Positions 8,563 to 17,179 of a stretch of DNA of 64,000 nucleotides are shown here, one piece after another. The notes below the pieces were generated by a model. That model was given only the letters and a program-made list of their open reading frames with translations, had not been told where the DNA came from and made no database searches. Numbering within the stretch: the stretch's first letter is position 1; each line of letters begins with the position of its first letter. Source of the DNA: Christensenellaceae bacterium OttesenSCG-928-K19 (GTDB lineage: Bacteria > Bacillota > Clostridia > Christensenellales > Christensenellaceae). The position numbers were made by a program, and so were the translations under genes. Location of the stretch: the NCBI GenBank assembly GCA_030266015.1, contig JAJDHD010000002.1, forward strand, positions 1 through 64,000, read 5' to 3'.

Positions 8563-9024
8563 TTATGACAGGGAGGGATATTTGCCGTCCAGCCCTTTAC
8601 CATCTGTCCATGTGGTGGATTCGACTGATTTTGCTGTTGTATCCACGGAGATATTCACGTCGCCGGTAAACGTCCGGCCTAATAAATACACGATTTGCTC
8701 TGCAAAGGTGGCAGGGGTTTCGCCATTGGAAAAGTCTTTTTCATAGGTGCCTGCTACATCGGTAATTTTCACAGAGGCTTGATTGAGGTCCCACCCCTTG
8801 GCGAGGGCAAAAGCGGCGGCAGAGGTTGCGGCGGAATAAACAGTCCGTGCGTTGGCATTGGCTACAGCCTGCCGAGCCTCTTCCTGGTAGCCCAGCATAC
8901 TGGGAACCAAAATAGCCGCTAGGATAGCCAGTATGGCAATCACGATAATGAGTTCAATTAGTGTAAAGCCCTTTTTACCGTTCTTTTTGTTACGGTTGCG
9001 CAAATTATAGAAAAAATGATACAT
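8563..9024 (-). CDS. pilA: major type IV pilin precursor
   Basis: A 153-residue prepilin. The start at 9024 follows GGGGAGA; in-frame starts further upstream lack a ribosome site. The 19-residue basic leader ends in KKG and is cut before FTLIELIIVIAILAILAA, with Glu at mature position 5, the canonical substrate for PilD. The hydrophobic N-terminal helix packs the fibre core. The mature chain is 134 residues, with an Ala-rich alpha spine (ANANARTVYSAATSAAAFA) and a short beta C-terminus without a disulphide pair. It lies behind pilT but has its own near-consensus promoter, which fits an abundant product and marks it as the major subunit. Confidence 0.9.
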   Translation of the reverse strand: MYHFFYNLRNRNKKNGKKGFTLIELIIVIAILAILAAILVPSMLGYQEEARQAVANANARTVYSAATSAAAFALAKGWDLNQASVKITDVAGTYEKDFSNGETPATFAEQIVYLLGRTFTGDVNISVDTTAKSVESTTWTDGKGLDGKYPSLS

Positions 9025-9172
9025 ACCCAATCTCCCCTGGTTATTGGAATAAGAACGTTTCTTACTTATTATACTTAAACATAATATCGCGGGATAAACT
9101 GGGAACATTAGCTGCGCTCGGAATATCCGCAGTGTGATTTTTCCATTTTTGCCCATTTTCCCTGTTTTTCAC

Positions 9173-9201
9173 AGTATAATAAAACATTTTCAGCCTGTCA
9201 A
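9173..9201 (-). promoter_or_regulatory. strong sigma-A promoter of the pilin gene
   Basis: Read on the minus strand, TTGACA (9201-9196) is followed after exactly 17 bases by TATACT (9178-9173), one base from full consensus. Transcription should begin near 9166, giving a leader of about 140 bases before the pilin start. That leader has a GC-rich segment (about 9105-9130) that may fold, but no known riboswitch was recognised. Confidence 0.85.
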
Positions 9202-9328
9202 GCCGAAGGCATACAAGCGCGCAGACTGTTAAAAATCAAAACTGGTGGTGAAAAAGCTTATCCCTGCTATGCGTCTGTTATCCCTCATAAGCGTGCTGTT
9301 TTATGGGGGGCGGCATTGGCGGTGTTAC

Positions 9329-10381
9329 TCAGATGGTGGCATACCGCCGCAGCTCCTCGCGGCTGACAGCCCTACCAAGCGCTTCATCCATAGAAATGAT
9401 GCTGTCTTTTACCAGCCGCGCGAGATACATGTCAAGGCTGATCATGCCTGCCTTGCCGCTTGTTTGCAGCACAGATCCAATCTGGAAAGTTTTGCCCTCG
9501 CGGATCATATTGGCGATGGCGTCGTTTACCATCATGATTTCAAAGGCGGGTACCCTGCCAGTTGCGTCTGCGCGTGGCAGCAATGTTTGCGTGATAACAG
9601 CCTGCAAAACAGTGGCAAGCTGTGTGCGCACCTGTTGCTGCTGATGGGGAGGGAATACGTCAATAATCCTGTCAATTGTCTTTGCCGCGCCGGTTGTGTG
9701 TAGTGTGGAGAGCACCAGATGTCCTGTTTCCGCCGCGGTGATGGCCGCGCTGATGGTTTCCAGGTCGCGCATTTCGCCCACGAGGATTACATCAGGGTCT
9801 TCGCGCAATGCAGAGCGCAGCGCGCTCGCAAAGCTGTCCACATCCTTGCCCACCTCGCGTTGGTTCACAAGACTGCATTTGCTTTGGTGAACATATTCAA
9901 TGGGATCCTCCAGCGTCAATATATGGGCGTTGCGCTTTTCGTTTATCTCGTCAATCATGGCGGCAAGTGTTGTGGACTTGCCGCTGCCCGTGGGGCCGGT
10001 TACAAGCACCAATCCACGAGGTAGGGTTGCGATCTCGCGTAAGCTATTGGGCAGCGCTAATTGGTCTATGGTGGGAACGCCTGATTGCAGCAGGCGGATG
10101 GCAATGCCTACAGTGCCGCTCTGACGGAAAATATTCACCCTGTGCCGCGCGCCGTCCGGCGTTTCATATCCAAAGTCAATATCCTGCTTTGTAAAATCCG
10201 TATGAATGTTGCTTTTATCCAGCATATCCTGCGCAATCTGACGTACCTGCGCGTCCGTATAGGGCTCTTGCTGCAAACGATCAAGGAAACCATTCCGGCG
10301 TACAACAGGCGGTTGTCCGCACGCGATATGTAGGTCAGAGCAGCCGCTCAACCTCACCTGCTCCAGCAATCCGTTTATCAT
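9329..10381 (-). CDS. pilT: PilT pilus-retraction ATPase
   Basis: A 350-residue hexameric ATPase of the secretion ATPase family that depolymerises pili from the cytosolic face. Walker A is GPTGSGKST (about 130-138), the Asp box/Walker B region is RSALREDPDVILVGEMRD, and the His box follows. The C-terminal AIANMIREGKTFQI resembles the AIRNLIRE motif that is specific to PilT and needed for retraction. It starts three bases after pilB ends, with GGAGG placed inside the pilB end, so the two are co-translated. Its presence predicts twitching or DNA uptake. Confidence 0.95.
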   Translation of the reverse strand: MINGLLEQVRLSGCSDLHIACGQPPVVRRNGFLDRLQQEPYTDAQVRQIAQDMLDKSNIHTDFTKQDIDFGYETPDGARHRVNIFRQSGTVGIAIRLLQSGVPTIDQLALPNSLREIATLPRGLVLVTGPTGSGKSTTLAAMIDEINEKRNAHILTLEDPIEYVHQSKCSLVNQREVGKDVDSFASALRSALREDPDVILVGEMRDLETISAAITAAETGHLVLSTLHTTGAAKTIDRIIDVFPPHQQQQVRTQLATVLQAVITQTLLPRADATGRVPAFEIMMVNDAIANMIREGKTFQIGSVLQTSGKAGMISLDMYLARLVKDSIISMDEALGRAVSREELRRYATI

Positions 10382-10384
10382 GCG

Positions 10385-12091
10385 TTAGTCCTCCAGGTTT
10401 CCGGCGATTTTGTAAAGCTCGTAAATATCGATCTTGCCCTGCTCCAAAAGCTGCAAAGCGTTATACATTAGGAAACGCTGTCCCTTTTTTTCGAGATGGG
10501 CAAGGATGTCCTGCGTTTTGGCGCGGTTTACCACCATTTCACGTATTTCATTGTCTGTGCGTACAATCTCGTGTATGGCGGTGCGCCCAAAATGGCCAGT
10601 CATATTGCAAAAATCACACCCGGCGCCATAATATAGCCGAGGGGTGCTTGCAATACCCAACGAATGCAGGTAAGCCTTATCCGCTTGTGTGGGGATATAT
10701 TCTTCTTTACATTTGGGACAGATGTATTTTACCAGTCGCTGTGCCACAATACCCACAACGGACGAGGCTACAATATATGGTTCTATACCCATATCCACCA
10801 GCCGCATGTAAGCTGCTGCCGCATTGTTTGTGTGCAGGCTGGAGAGCACCAAGTGCCCTGTGATGGCGGCGCGCGAGGCAATTTCTGCCGTTTCGCCGTC
10901 GCGGATCTCGCCAATCATGATGATATCCGGATCCTGGCGCATCAGTGAACGCAGTCCGGACGCAAATGTTAGCCCGGCTTTTGGATTGATTTGCGTTTGG
11001 CTCACCCCTGCTACAATCTTTTCCACCGGGTCTTCAATCGTTGCCACGTTTACAAGCGGCGTGGCAATCTCGGCGAGTATGGAATATAGCGTGGTTGTTT
11101 TGCCGCTGCCTGTAGGGCCGGTAACAAGCACAATACCATTGGGGATACCGATCAGCTTATAAAAAAGCTCCATGTTATAATCTGTCATGCCAAGCTCATC
11201 CACTTTCATAACACCCGTTTTGTTGTCGGTCAGCAGGCGCATAACAATTTTTTCACCAAACACGGTGGGCATGGAGGATACGCGCATACTGATCTCGATA
11301 TCCTCAAAGGCGACGTCAAAGCGCCCGTCTAAGGGAAGCCGACGCTCGGCAATGTCCATTCCTGCCATAATTTTGATGCGGGTGACGAGCGAGGCATGGG
11401 CTGCGGGGCTAAGCTCGGTGATGTCTATGAGGTCGCCATCCACGCGAAAACGCACACGTACATTCTGCTCATACGGCTCCAGGTGGATGTCGCTGGCACG
11501 CTTGAAAAACGCCTGCTCTATGATGGTATTTACAAAGCGCACAATGGGCGCGCTGCCCACGCGGCCTTCCATTTCGGTGAGGTCTTCTTCCGCAAGCTGC
11601 TCCAGCGCCGCAGATATTTCACGCTCGCGCGTTACATCTTCGGCAATTTCATCTACCTGGCGTTTGGAATAAAACTTGGCTATGGCGGCCGCAATTTCCG
11701 CGCGGGGGGCCAGAGCCGTTTCCACACGGCGGCCGTTTATCAGACTCAGCTGGTTGATCATGCCATAATCGAGAGGGTCGGCGGTGGCGACCTCCAGCAT
11801 GTTGCCCTGCAAGCGGATGGGGATGGTATTATATTGGCGTGCATATGCTTCGGGCACCTCCTTTAATACCTCCGAGGGGATGCTGATGTTGGCGAGGCCC
11901 GCCAGCGGCACGTTAAGGCGCTTTTTTAAGGCCTCCATTAGCTGTTCTTCCGAAATAACACCTAAGTCGATCAAAATATCGCCCAGGCGTTTGCCGCCCG
12001 ATTCCTTTTGCACGGCAAGCGCGCTTTTGAGCTGGGTTTCGTTTATGATTCCACTTTCCACAAGCAGTTCGCCAATTCTTATGTTCTTCAT
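10385..12091 (-). CDS. pilB: PilB pilus-extension ATPase
   Basis: A 568-residue ATPase that powers pilin polymerisation. The N-terminal T2SSE-N domain (about 1-145, IGELLVESGIINETQLKSAL) is followed by the RecA-like motor with Walker A GPTGSGKTTT, Asp box and Walker B (LRSLMRQDPDIIMIGEIRD), and a zinc-binding tetracysteine (CPKC and CDFC) near residue 455-490 that is typical of PilB/GspE. The start at 12091 follows GGGAGAG by 8 bases; an in-frame ATG at 12136 is rejected because it lies in the promoter region. First gene of pilB-pilT. Confidence 0.95.
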   Translation of the reverse strand: MKNIRIGELLVESGIINETQLKSALAVQKESGGKRLGDILIDLGVISEEQLMEALKKRLNVPLAGLANISIPSEVLKEVPEAYARQYNTIPIRLQGNMLEVATADPLDYGMINQLSLINGRRVETALAPRAEIAAAIAKFYSKRQVDEIAEDVTREREISAALEQLAEEDLTEMEGRVGSAPIVRFVNTIIEQAFFKRASDIHLEPYEQNVRVRFRVDGDLIDITELSPAAHASLVTRIKIMAGMDIAERRLPLDGRFDVAFEDIEISMRVSSMPTVFGEKIVMRLLTDNKTGVMKVDELGMTDYNMELFYKLIGIPNGIVLVTGPTGSGKTTTLYSILAEIATPLVNVATIEDPVEKIVAGVSQTQINPKAGLTFASGLRSLMRQDPDIIMIGEIRDGETAEIASRAAITGHLVLSSLHTNNAAAAYMRLVDMGIEPYIVASSVVGIVAQRLVKYICPKCKEEYIPTQADKAYLHSLGIASTPRLYYGAGCDFCNMTGHFGRTAIHEIVRTDNEIREMVVNRAKTQDILAHLEKKGQRFLMYNALQLLEQGKIDIYELYKIAGNLED

Positions 12092-12185
12092 ATGTGAAGC
12101 TCTCCCAAAACTTTTCTCGTTTGCAGATCCATTCAATTATGATACCATAGTATACGGTATAGAAACAAAACAATGAAGGTATACT

Positions 12186-12953
12186 ATGCAAATTGTTGAA
12201 ATCCTGATGGCAGCGTTTTCGCTGGCGCTGGGCATGGTGCTCGCCAGCTTTTTAAACGTGTGCATTTATCGTATTCCCAAGGGGAAGCCGGTGGCTGCAG
12301 GGCGGTCTGTGTGCCCCAAATGCGGCCATGAGATCCGCGCCTGGGACAACATCCCCATTGTGAGCTATTTCCTGTTAAAACGCAAATGCAGGGACTGTGG
12401 CGCAACCATTTCCGTACGCTACCCTGTTGTGGAGGCAATCGGCGGGGTGTGCTTTTTGCTCACATGGCTGCGGTTTGGCATGGCGTGGGAAACGCCTGTT
12501 ATCTGGACGTTTGCTTGCGTGCTAATCCTCATTGCCTTCATAGACCTCGATACACAGGAGATCCCCGACAGGTTTCACCTGATAATATTGGGACTGGGCA
12601 TTGCCTCCTTTTTCCTGACGGACGGCCCCGGTATCTGGCAGAGGCTGATCGGCGCGGCGGTGATTAGCGTTCCCCTGCTGGTTATTTCACTCGCTACCGG
12701 CGGGTTTGGTATGGGGGATGTAAAGCTGATGGCAGTGAGCGGTTTTTTACTTGGCTGGCAGGCCACGCTGTTTGCCGGGTTTGCGGGCTGTGTCCTTGCC
12801 GCGGTTGTTGCAGGGGTTTTGATTGCCCAAAAGAAGAAAACACGGAAGGACAAGATTGCGTTTGGCCCATACCTTGCAATTGCGTTGTTTGCGGCGGCGC
12901 TCTATGCGCAGCCAATCATTGGGGCATACCTCTCGTTATTCCATATCTATTGA
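12186..12953 (+). CDS. pilD: prepilin peptidase / N-methyltransferase
   Basis: A 255-residue polytopic membrane protease that cuts prepilin leaders and methylates the new N-terminus. The cytosolic zinc site has C43/C46 and C68/C71 (CPKC, CRDC). The catalytic aspartates are visible in FIDLDTQEIPD (D120/D122) and GMGDVK (D178). About seven further hydrophobic segments complete the fold. GAAGG precedes the start by 7 bases. It is divergent from pilB, and its last 18 bases overlap the end of the convergent pilO gene. It is the only prepilin peptidase here and would process all five pilin-like proteins. Confidence 0.95.
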   Translation: MQIVEILMAAFSLALGMVLASFLNVCIYRIPKGKPVAAGRSVCPKCGHEIRAWDNIPIVSYFLLKRKCRDCGATISVRYPVVEAIGGVCFLLTWLRFGMAWETPVIWTFACVLILIAFIDLDTQEIPDRFHLIILGLGIASFFLTDGPGIWQRLIGAAVISVPLLVISLATGGFGMGDVKLMAVSGFLLGWQATLFAGFAGCVLAAVVAGVLIAQKKKTRKDKIAFGPYLAIALFAAALYAQPIIGAYLSLFHIY

Positions 12954-13532
12954 GCCTGCATGTCCGGCGTATTCCGGATCGTTGGGGTGCAGGATGGCAT
13001 AAATGTCCAGCCCTATTGTGCCATTGCCTGCCTCGTTTGTACTCGAATGGTCTATATTCAGTTCAGTAAGCACAATAAAAAGATTGCCGGAAAGGCTGTC
13101 CACCACGTCCATGATTTGGTCAAAGCCGCCTGTCACGCTTGCGCTGACAGAGCATTTCTGAATAATCACTGCAACATCTTCTAAACCCGCAATTGTGATC
13201 CGGTCGCTGCTGCCAACAGGTTCATAGTCGCTTATCTGCAGGCTGTCCAGCAAAACATCTGCCGAATTGTACGCGTCCTCTAGCATATAATGGATATCGT
13301 AGGCTTTTATTTTTGACGGGACGGCAGGTTCTCCCTGATTTTCCGGCGCTGCTATCATTTCCTCATAGCCCGGTTCAAGGCTGGCGTAGCTTTCTTCAAA
13401 TACGGCAAGCTCTGCCTGCTTGGCGGTGTTTTCCGCTGCTAGCGGCCGGATGATAAAGAAACTGGGGAGTAGGATAGCCGCTACAATAATCAGGATGGCG
13501 AGCAACGTTTTTTCTCTTGGTTGCAGCTTCAT
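12936..13532 (-). CDS. pilO: PilO-like pilus assembly protein
   Basis: A 198-residue bitopic protein. A basic N-terminus (KLQPREKTLL) precedes one membrane helix (about 11-30), then a coiled coil (AAENTAKQAELAVFEESYASLE) and a ferredoxin-like periplasm-equivalent domain. This is the architecture of PilO, which with PilN links the cytosolic PilM ring to the membrane. Its start overlaps the pilN stop by four bases (ATGA). Sequence similarity in this family is weak, so the call rests on architecture and on the pilC-M-N-O order. Confidence 0.75.
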   Translation of the reverse strand: MKLQPREKTLLAILIIVAAILLPSFFIIRPLAAENTAKQAELAVFEESYASLEPGYEEMIAAPENQGEPAVPSKIKAYDIHYMLEDAYNSADVLLDSLQISDYEPVGSSDRITIAGLEDVAVIIQKCSVSASVTGGFDQIMDVVDSLSGNLFIVLTELNIDHSSTNEAGNGTIGLDIYAILHPNDPEYAGHAGSIDME

Positions 13533-14104
13533 CCGGCATCACCTCCCATCATGGAGAGCGTGCAGGAAACAGTGAAACTATAATTTTCATGGGATGTGCC
13601 CGAAAAACCGGAATAGTCCACAGAGGCGAAAATGCCAAGCCCATCCAGCGCGGCGGCGTAATCGGCAGGGGCTGTGTTGCTGGTGCTGGAGCAATCCAGC
13701 GTCACAACGTTATTGCTTACGGAAAGAGCGGTAATGGATACGCTGGAAGGCTGTGCCGATTCCATTTGAGAAAGGATGCTGCTGTCAAATTTTGTTAAGC
13801 GTTCCAGTGCTTCGCGTGTTTCCGAAAGAGTGCTGCTGTAAATGGCATATTGCCTTGCTTCTGTTTGAGCAGATTCTGTATTTGCCGGATTTGCCAGGGC
13901 AGCGGTGTGCACGGCAATACGCGCATCCAGCGACCTGCCCTGGAAAAAGAAATACAAGCAGGCGCTTACCATGGCCACCACGATAAGAATAATGGCAAGC
14001 GGCAGCGCAAAGGATCTGCGTGTGCCATCTGCGTGCGCACGGGGTGGATTCAGGTTTTGAAACATGTTGATAGTTGTTTTCACAGTGTTGTTCTCACTTT
14101 TCAA
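13529..14104 (-). CDS. pilN: PilN-like pilus assembly protein
   Basis: A 191-residue bitopic protein. A cytosolic N-terminus contains NLNPPRA, resembling the INLLP motif with which PilN binds PilM. A transmembrane helix lies at about residues 31-50, then a coiled coil (AQTEARQYAIYSSTLSETREALERL) and a small alpha/beta domain. It overlaps pilM by 11 bases and pilO by 4, indicating translational coupling. Call based on architecture and position. Confidence 0.75.
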   Translation of the reverse strand: MKSENNTVKTTINMFQNLNPPRAHADGTRRSFALPLAIILIVVAMVSACLYFFFQGRSLDARIAVHTAALANPANTESAQTEARQYAIYSSTLSETREALERLTKFDSSILSQMESAQPSSVSITALSVSNNVVTLDCSSTSNTAPADYAAALDGLGIFASVDYSGFSGTSHENYSFTVSCTLSMMGGDAG

Positions 14105-15002
14105 TCAGCGCGCCGGCGGCATGAACATATTTCTCGAAAGAAAAGCCATTCGGGGCGGAAATGTAGTCAGGTGTACGCAGCAAAGCTACGGGTGTGCCAA
14201 GCGCAGTGGAAATTTCCTGTGCCGCTTTTTCGGTGGCGTAATCACCAAAGATATAAATATAGTCCACAGGGTGGCTGGGTTCCTTGATGGACTGGTATTG
14301 TACCATTTTTGAGAGCTGCTCTGAGGCGGCACTTATGGCAGCAGATTTGTTGTATATACCGCTGAGCGTCTTGCTAAACGCTTCAGCCTCCGGCATAACG
14401 GGGGAAGACCGCGTCAATGCCCTTTGTATGTCTGTGAGCAATGTGATATTGACGCGCGCACTGCCCATTCCGGCGAGGATTATGTTACGGTAACCAAAGC
14501 CGTCTCCTGTGTGTTGCAGGTTGTAGAGGCAATTTTCTGCCACCTGAAATCCGCATGGTTTTTTACCCGCGATGGTGATTGCCTCGTAAGCAAACTCCAC
14601 TAGCCGCCGCGGTGTCAGGTACACCTGCACGGTGCAAAACCGGCTACCGTCCTTAGGGTAAATATTAAGGATGGCATAATCCATGATATGATCCTGCGTG
14701 TTTTGCGTAATGCCACTACGCACAATATTCATCATGGAGGAGGGCTTTTTTTCATAGGGGAATTCATATTGGCTGGAGATGACCGAACTTTCGGAAAACT
14801 GGATTGTAACGTTGTTATCGCGAATTTCCGGGGAAAGCAGCGCTTTTAAATCATTCGCAAATCCCTGCCTGTCTGAAGAACCGTCCGATTTAACATAGCC
14901 AGAGAGGGGCTTTTGCGCCATTCCCTGTATGTCGATTTTGCCACTGGAGCATTTGCCCCAGAGCGCATATATGGTTGTGTTGGTAACATCTATACTGATC
15001 AT
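14094..15002 (-). CDS. pilM: PilM-like actin-fold pilus protein
   Basis: A 302-residue cytosolic protein of the actin-like ATPase class that forms the inner ring under the pilus machine. It begins MISIDVTNTTIYAL, the phosphate-1 strand typical of PilM, and has a later nucleotide loop (IYIFGDYATEKAAQEIS). The usual FGxxS motif is weakly conserved, so nucleotide binding may be altered. It lies 18 bases after pilC with AGGAAAAAGAGG before the start. Confidence 0.78.
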   Translation of the reverse strand: MISIDVTNTTIYALWGKCSSGKIDIQGMAQKPLSGYVKSDGSSDRQGFANDLKALLSPEIRDNNVTIQFSESSVISSQYEFPYEKKPSSMMNIVRSGITQNTQDHIMDYAILNIYPKDGSRFCTVQVYLTPRRLVEFAYEAITIAGKKPCGFQVAENCLYNLQHTGDGFGYRNIILAGMGSARVNITLLTDIQRALTRSSPVMPEAEAFSKTLSGIYNKSAAISAASEQLSKMVQYQSIKEPSHPVDYIYIFGDYATEKAAQEISTALGTPVALLRTPDYISAPNGFSFEKYVHAAGALIEK

Positions 15003-15020
15003 AAAGACCTCTTTTTCCTG

Positions 15021-16217
15021 CTAAAGCAAGGTGTTGTACATGGAATAAATGGGCAGCATGACTGCCGCAAGCACAATTGTGATAATGACAGCCAATACAG
15101 CCAGCATCACGGGCTCTAATATTGTGATCATCCTGTTAACCGCGCTTTGCGATTCCTGGTCATAATAATCGGAAATACTGGTAAGCACAGTATCAAGGCT
15201 GCCGGCTTCTTCGCCCACACGGATCATAGAGGGGAGCAGATTGTCAAACACATTGATTCGCTCAATGGAGGAGGAAAGCGATTCGCCCATACTTACCTCC
15301 TGCATCAGTCCGGCAAACAATTTATCGATATACAGGTTTCCAAGGATGTTGGCGGATAACCGAAGCGAGGACAGCATGGGGATGCCACTTGCGTAAAGCA
15401 TGGACATGGAACGGGCAAACCGCGAGGAGTAAACAGTGCGGTTCATTTTGCCCACGGCCGGGAATCTCAGCTTTGCCATGTCCAGGAAATACTTGAGCGG
15501 CGGAATAAAGCGTTGATTTAACAGGAGAATGGCAAGGGCAACAACCGCCAGCACAACGGCAGGCCAGTATACCGTGAGAAAATTGCTGACATCCAGCACA
15601 AATTGTGTAATAGGAGGCACTTCTGCGCCTTCGAACATACTCAACATGCGTGGCAGCACAAATGTGAAAAGTAACAGGACAACAGCAATGGATACCACCA
15701 GTAAAATTACAGGATAAGTTGATGCCGATTTGATTTTTTGCTGTATTTTATTTTCGTTCTCATAATGGGTCGCAAGAGAAAGCAAAATCTTGTCAAGGTT
15801 GCCGCTTGCCTCACCCGATTCCACCATATTTGTGAGGAAAGGGGGGAAAGCGCCACCTTCCTGCCGCATTGCCTCGGAGAGTGGCTGGCCGCGCTGTATG
15901 CTCTCGTATACAGAAAGGAACAGCTCTTTTTGCGGGAGTGTATCGGCGGTCTTTACCAGCACGTCATAAGCGCCAGTCATGCTGAGGCCAGAGTGCATCA
16001 TCGTTCCCAGCTTGCGGCAAAACAGAATCAATTCCTTGGTTGTCATTTTATGATGCCGCCTGCGCAAGGCTTGCCGCTGCTGCACTTCGCTGTATTCCAG
16101 CGCGTATAGCTGCCGCCCGCGGAGAGCGGCGTAAAATTCGGAAACGCTTGGCGCGGTTAGTTCGCCTTTTACGGTTTTGCCCTGTGCGTCGCGCGCGGTA
16201 TACCTGAAATTGCTCAA
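15021..16217 (-). CDS. pilC: PilC inner-membrane platform protein
   Basis: A 398-residue GspF/PilC-family platform. It begins with a short FRYTARDAQGKTVKGEL domain, followed by two homologous T2SSF repeats (about 65-190 and 265-390) with three hydrophobic helices. The chosen TTG at 16217 has GAGGA 7 bases before it and lies about 65 bases after the predicted start of transcription. An in-frame ATG at 16316 would overlap the -35 box, so it is excluded. First gene of pilC-M-N-O. The platform recruits PilB and PilT. Confidence 0.93.
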   Translation of the reverse strand: MSNFRYTARDAQGKTVKGELTAPSVSEFYAALRGRQLYALEYSEVQQRQALRRRHHKMTTKELILFCRKLGTMMHSGLSMTGAYDVLVKTADTLPQKELFLSVYESIQRGQPLSEAMRQEGGAFPPFLTNMVESGEASGNLDKILLSLATHYENENKIQQKIKSASTYPVILLVVSIAVVLLLFTFVLPRMLSMFEGAEVPPITQFVLDVSNFLTVYWPAVVLAVVALAILLLNQRFIPPLKYFLDMAKLRFPAVGKMNRTVYSSRFARSMSMLYASGIPMLSSLRLSANILGNLYIDKLFAGLMQEVSMGESLSSSIERINVFDNLLPSMIRVGEEAGSLDTVLTSISDYYDQESQSAVNRMITILEPVMLAVLAVIITIVLAAVMLPIYSMYNTLL

Positions 16218-16287
16218 AGTCCCGTTCCTCGCTTTAGTCCAACCAGATTTGGCGGTATACAAAATAGTGTGCCTATAGCTATGTCTA

Positions 16288-16316
16288 ATAATAGATGTAT
16301 TGGCAAGAAAATGCAA
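16288..16316 (-). promoter_or_regulatory. promoter of the pilC-M-N-O operon
   Basis: On the minus strand TTGCAT (16316-16311) is followed after 17 bases by TATTAT (16293-16288). Transcription would start near 16281, upstream of the TTG start of pilC. Confidence 0.7.
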
Positions 16317-16385
16317 GATTTTTATAAGAAATCCTTACATGAAACAACCATATGTTGTGATAACCGTTCAAAACAAGGCAATATA

Positions 16386-16414
16386 TTGACAACCACAGGC
16401 CGGAATGCTACTAT
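16386..16414 (+). promoter_or_regulatory. promoter of the minor pilin operon
   Basis: TTGACA (16386-16391), a 17-base spacer and TACTAT (16409-16414). It is back-to-back with the pilC promoter 70 bases away. The leader is about 115 bases. The interval 16218-16534 holds these two promoters and no gene. Confidence 0.8.
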
Positions 16415-16534
16415 TACGAGGATGGGAAAGCTGTTCAAATGAGTTGATTTCAGGATAGCTGTCTCTCCAAAAGCCATTTGGTTTTGGATGGATATTAATG
16501 TTTTTTTGCATATTACTGACAGGAGGAATGCCGC

Positions 16535-17179
16535 GTGCCAAAAGGGAAAACCGGCAAGCGCCGGGGAATAACCTTGATTGAAACGATCATTGTAATTGCG
16601 ATTCTGGCTGTTATTGCGGCGGTTGCCATTCCTTCAGCGTATGGATACACCCGGCTTTCCAGGCTGGATCAAATGAATACTTATGCACGTACGGTGTTTC
16701 TTTGCGCACAGAATTATTTTACTGGGCTACAGGGCAATTACGGCAATATTTCATTTCTGGATGCGGAGCATGGCTATTATAATGGAGAAGTTCCGTTGCG
16801 CACAACAACGATGGCACACAGCCGGGAAAAATTTGAAAAAGAGCTTGCGGAAAACGAAACGAACATACGCTATTTGCTATACAGCAAAGGCGATGGTGAA
16901 AAGAATCCCTTGTATAAATTGTTGTTCTCTTACAGTGTAGACGCCGATTTGTTTGAATATTCAATCCTATTGGAAGTGAATGCCACCACGGGCGTGGTTC
17001 GCGCTGCTTTTGTCAGTGAAGAAAGCAGCCTTGGCTATGGAGAGGTGGATGGGCGGGATGTTTGTGAGCGTGGCTCATCGGAGGCGCTGGACGCAAAGAT
17101 GCAGGGATTTTATGGTGTGGATTATACCGGAGTACATATGCAGGGGACGATTGCCTGGGAAGGCGGTGACGCATCATGA
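16535..17179 (+). CDS. minor pilin (FimT/PilE-like prepilin)
   Basis: A 214-residue prepilin starting with GTG eight bases after AGGAGG. An 11-residue basic leader ends in RRG and is followed by ITLIETIIVIAILAVIAAVA, with Glu at mature position 5 as PilD requires. The rest is a globular domain of unknown type, larger than the major pilin. First gene of four overlapping minor-pilin genes; such sets form the complex that primes fibre assembly at the tip. Confidence 0.88.
   Translation: MPKGKTGKRRGITLIETIIVIAILAVIAAVAIPSAYGYTRLSRLDQMNTYARTVFLCAQNYFTGLQGNYGNISFLDAEHGYYNGEVPLRTTTMAHSREKFEKELAENETNIRYLLYSKGDGEKNPLYKLLFSYSVDADLFEYSILLEVNATTGVVRAAFVSEESSLGYGEVDGRDVCERGSSEALDAKMQGFYGVDYTGVHMQGTIAWEGGDAS

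Noticed and set aside
12092-12136. Upstream ATG for pilB giving 15 extra residues
   Set aside because: No ribosome site; lies in A+T-rich promoter-like sequence; start at 12091 has a good site and matches the family N-terminus.
16218-16316. Upstream ATG for pilC giving 33 extra residues
   Set aside because: It overlaps the -35 element of the operon and precedes the start of transcription.
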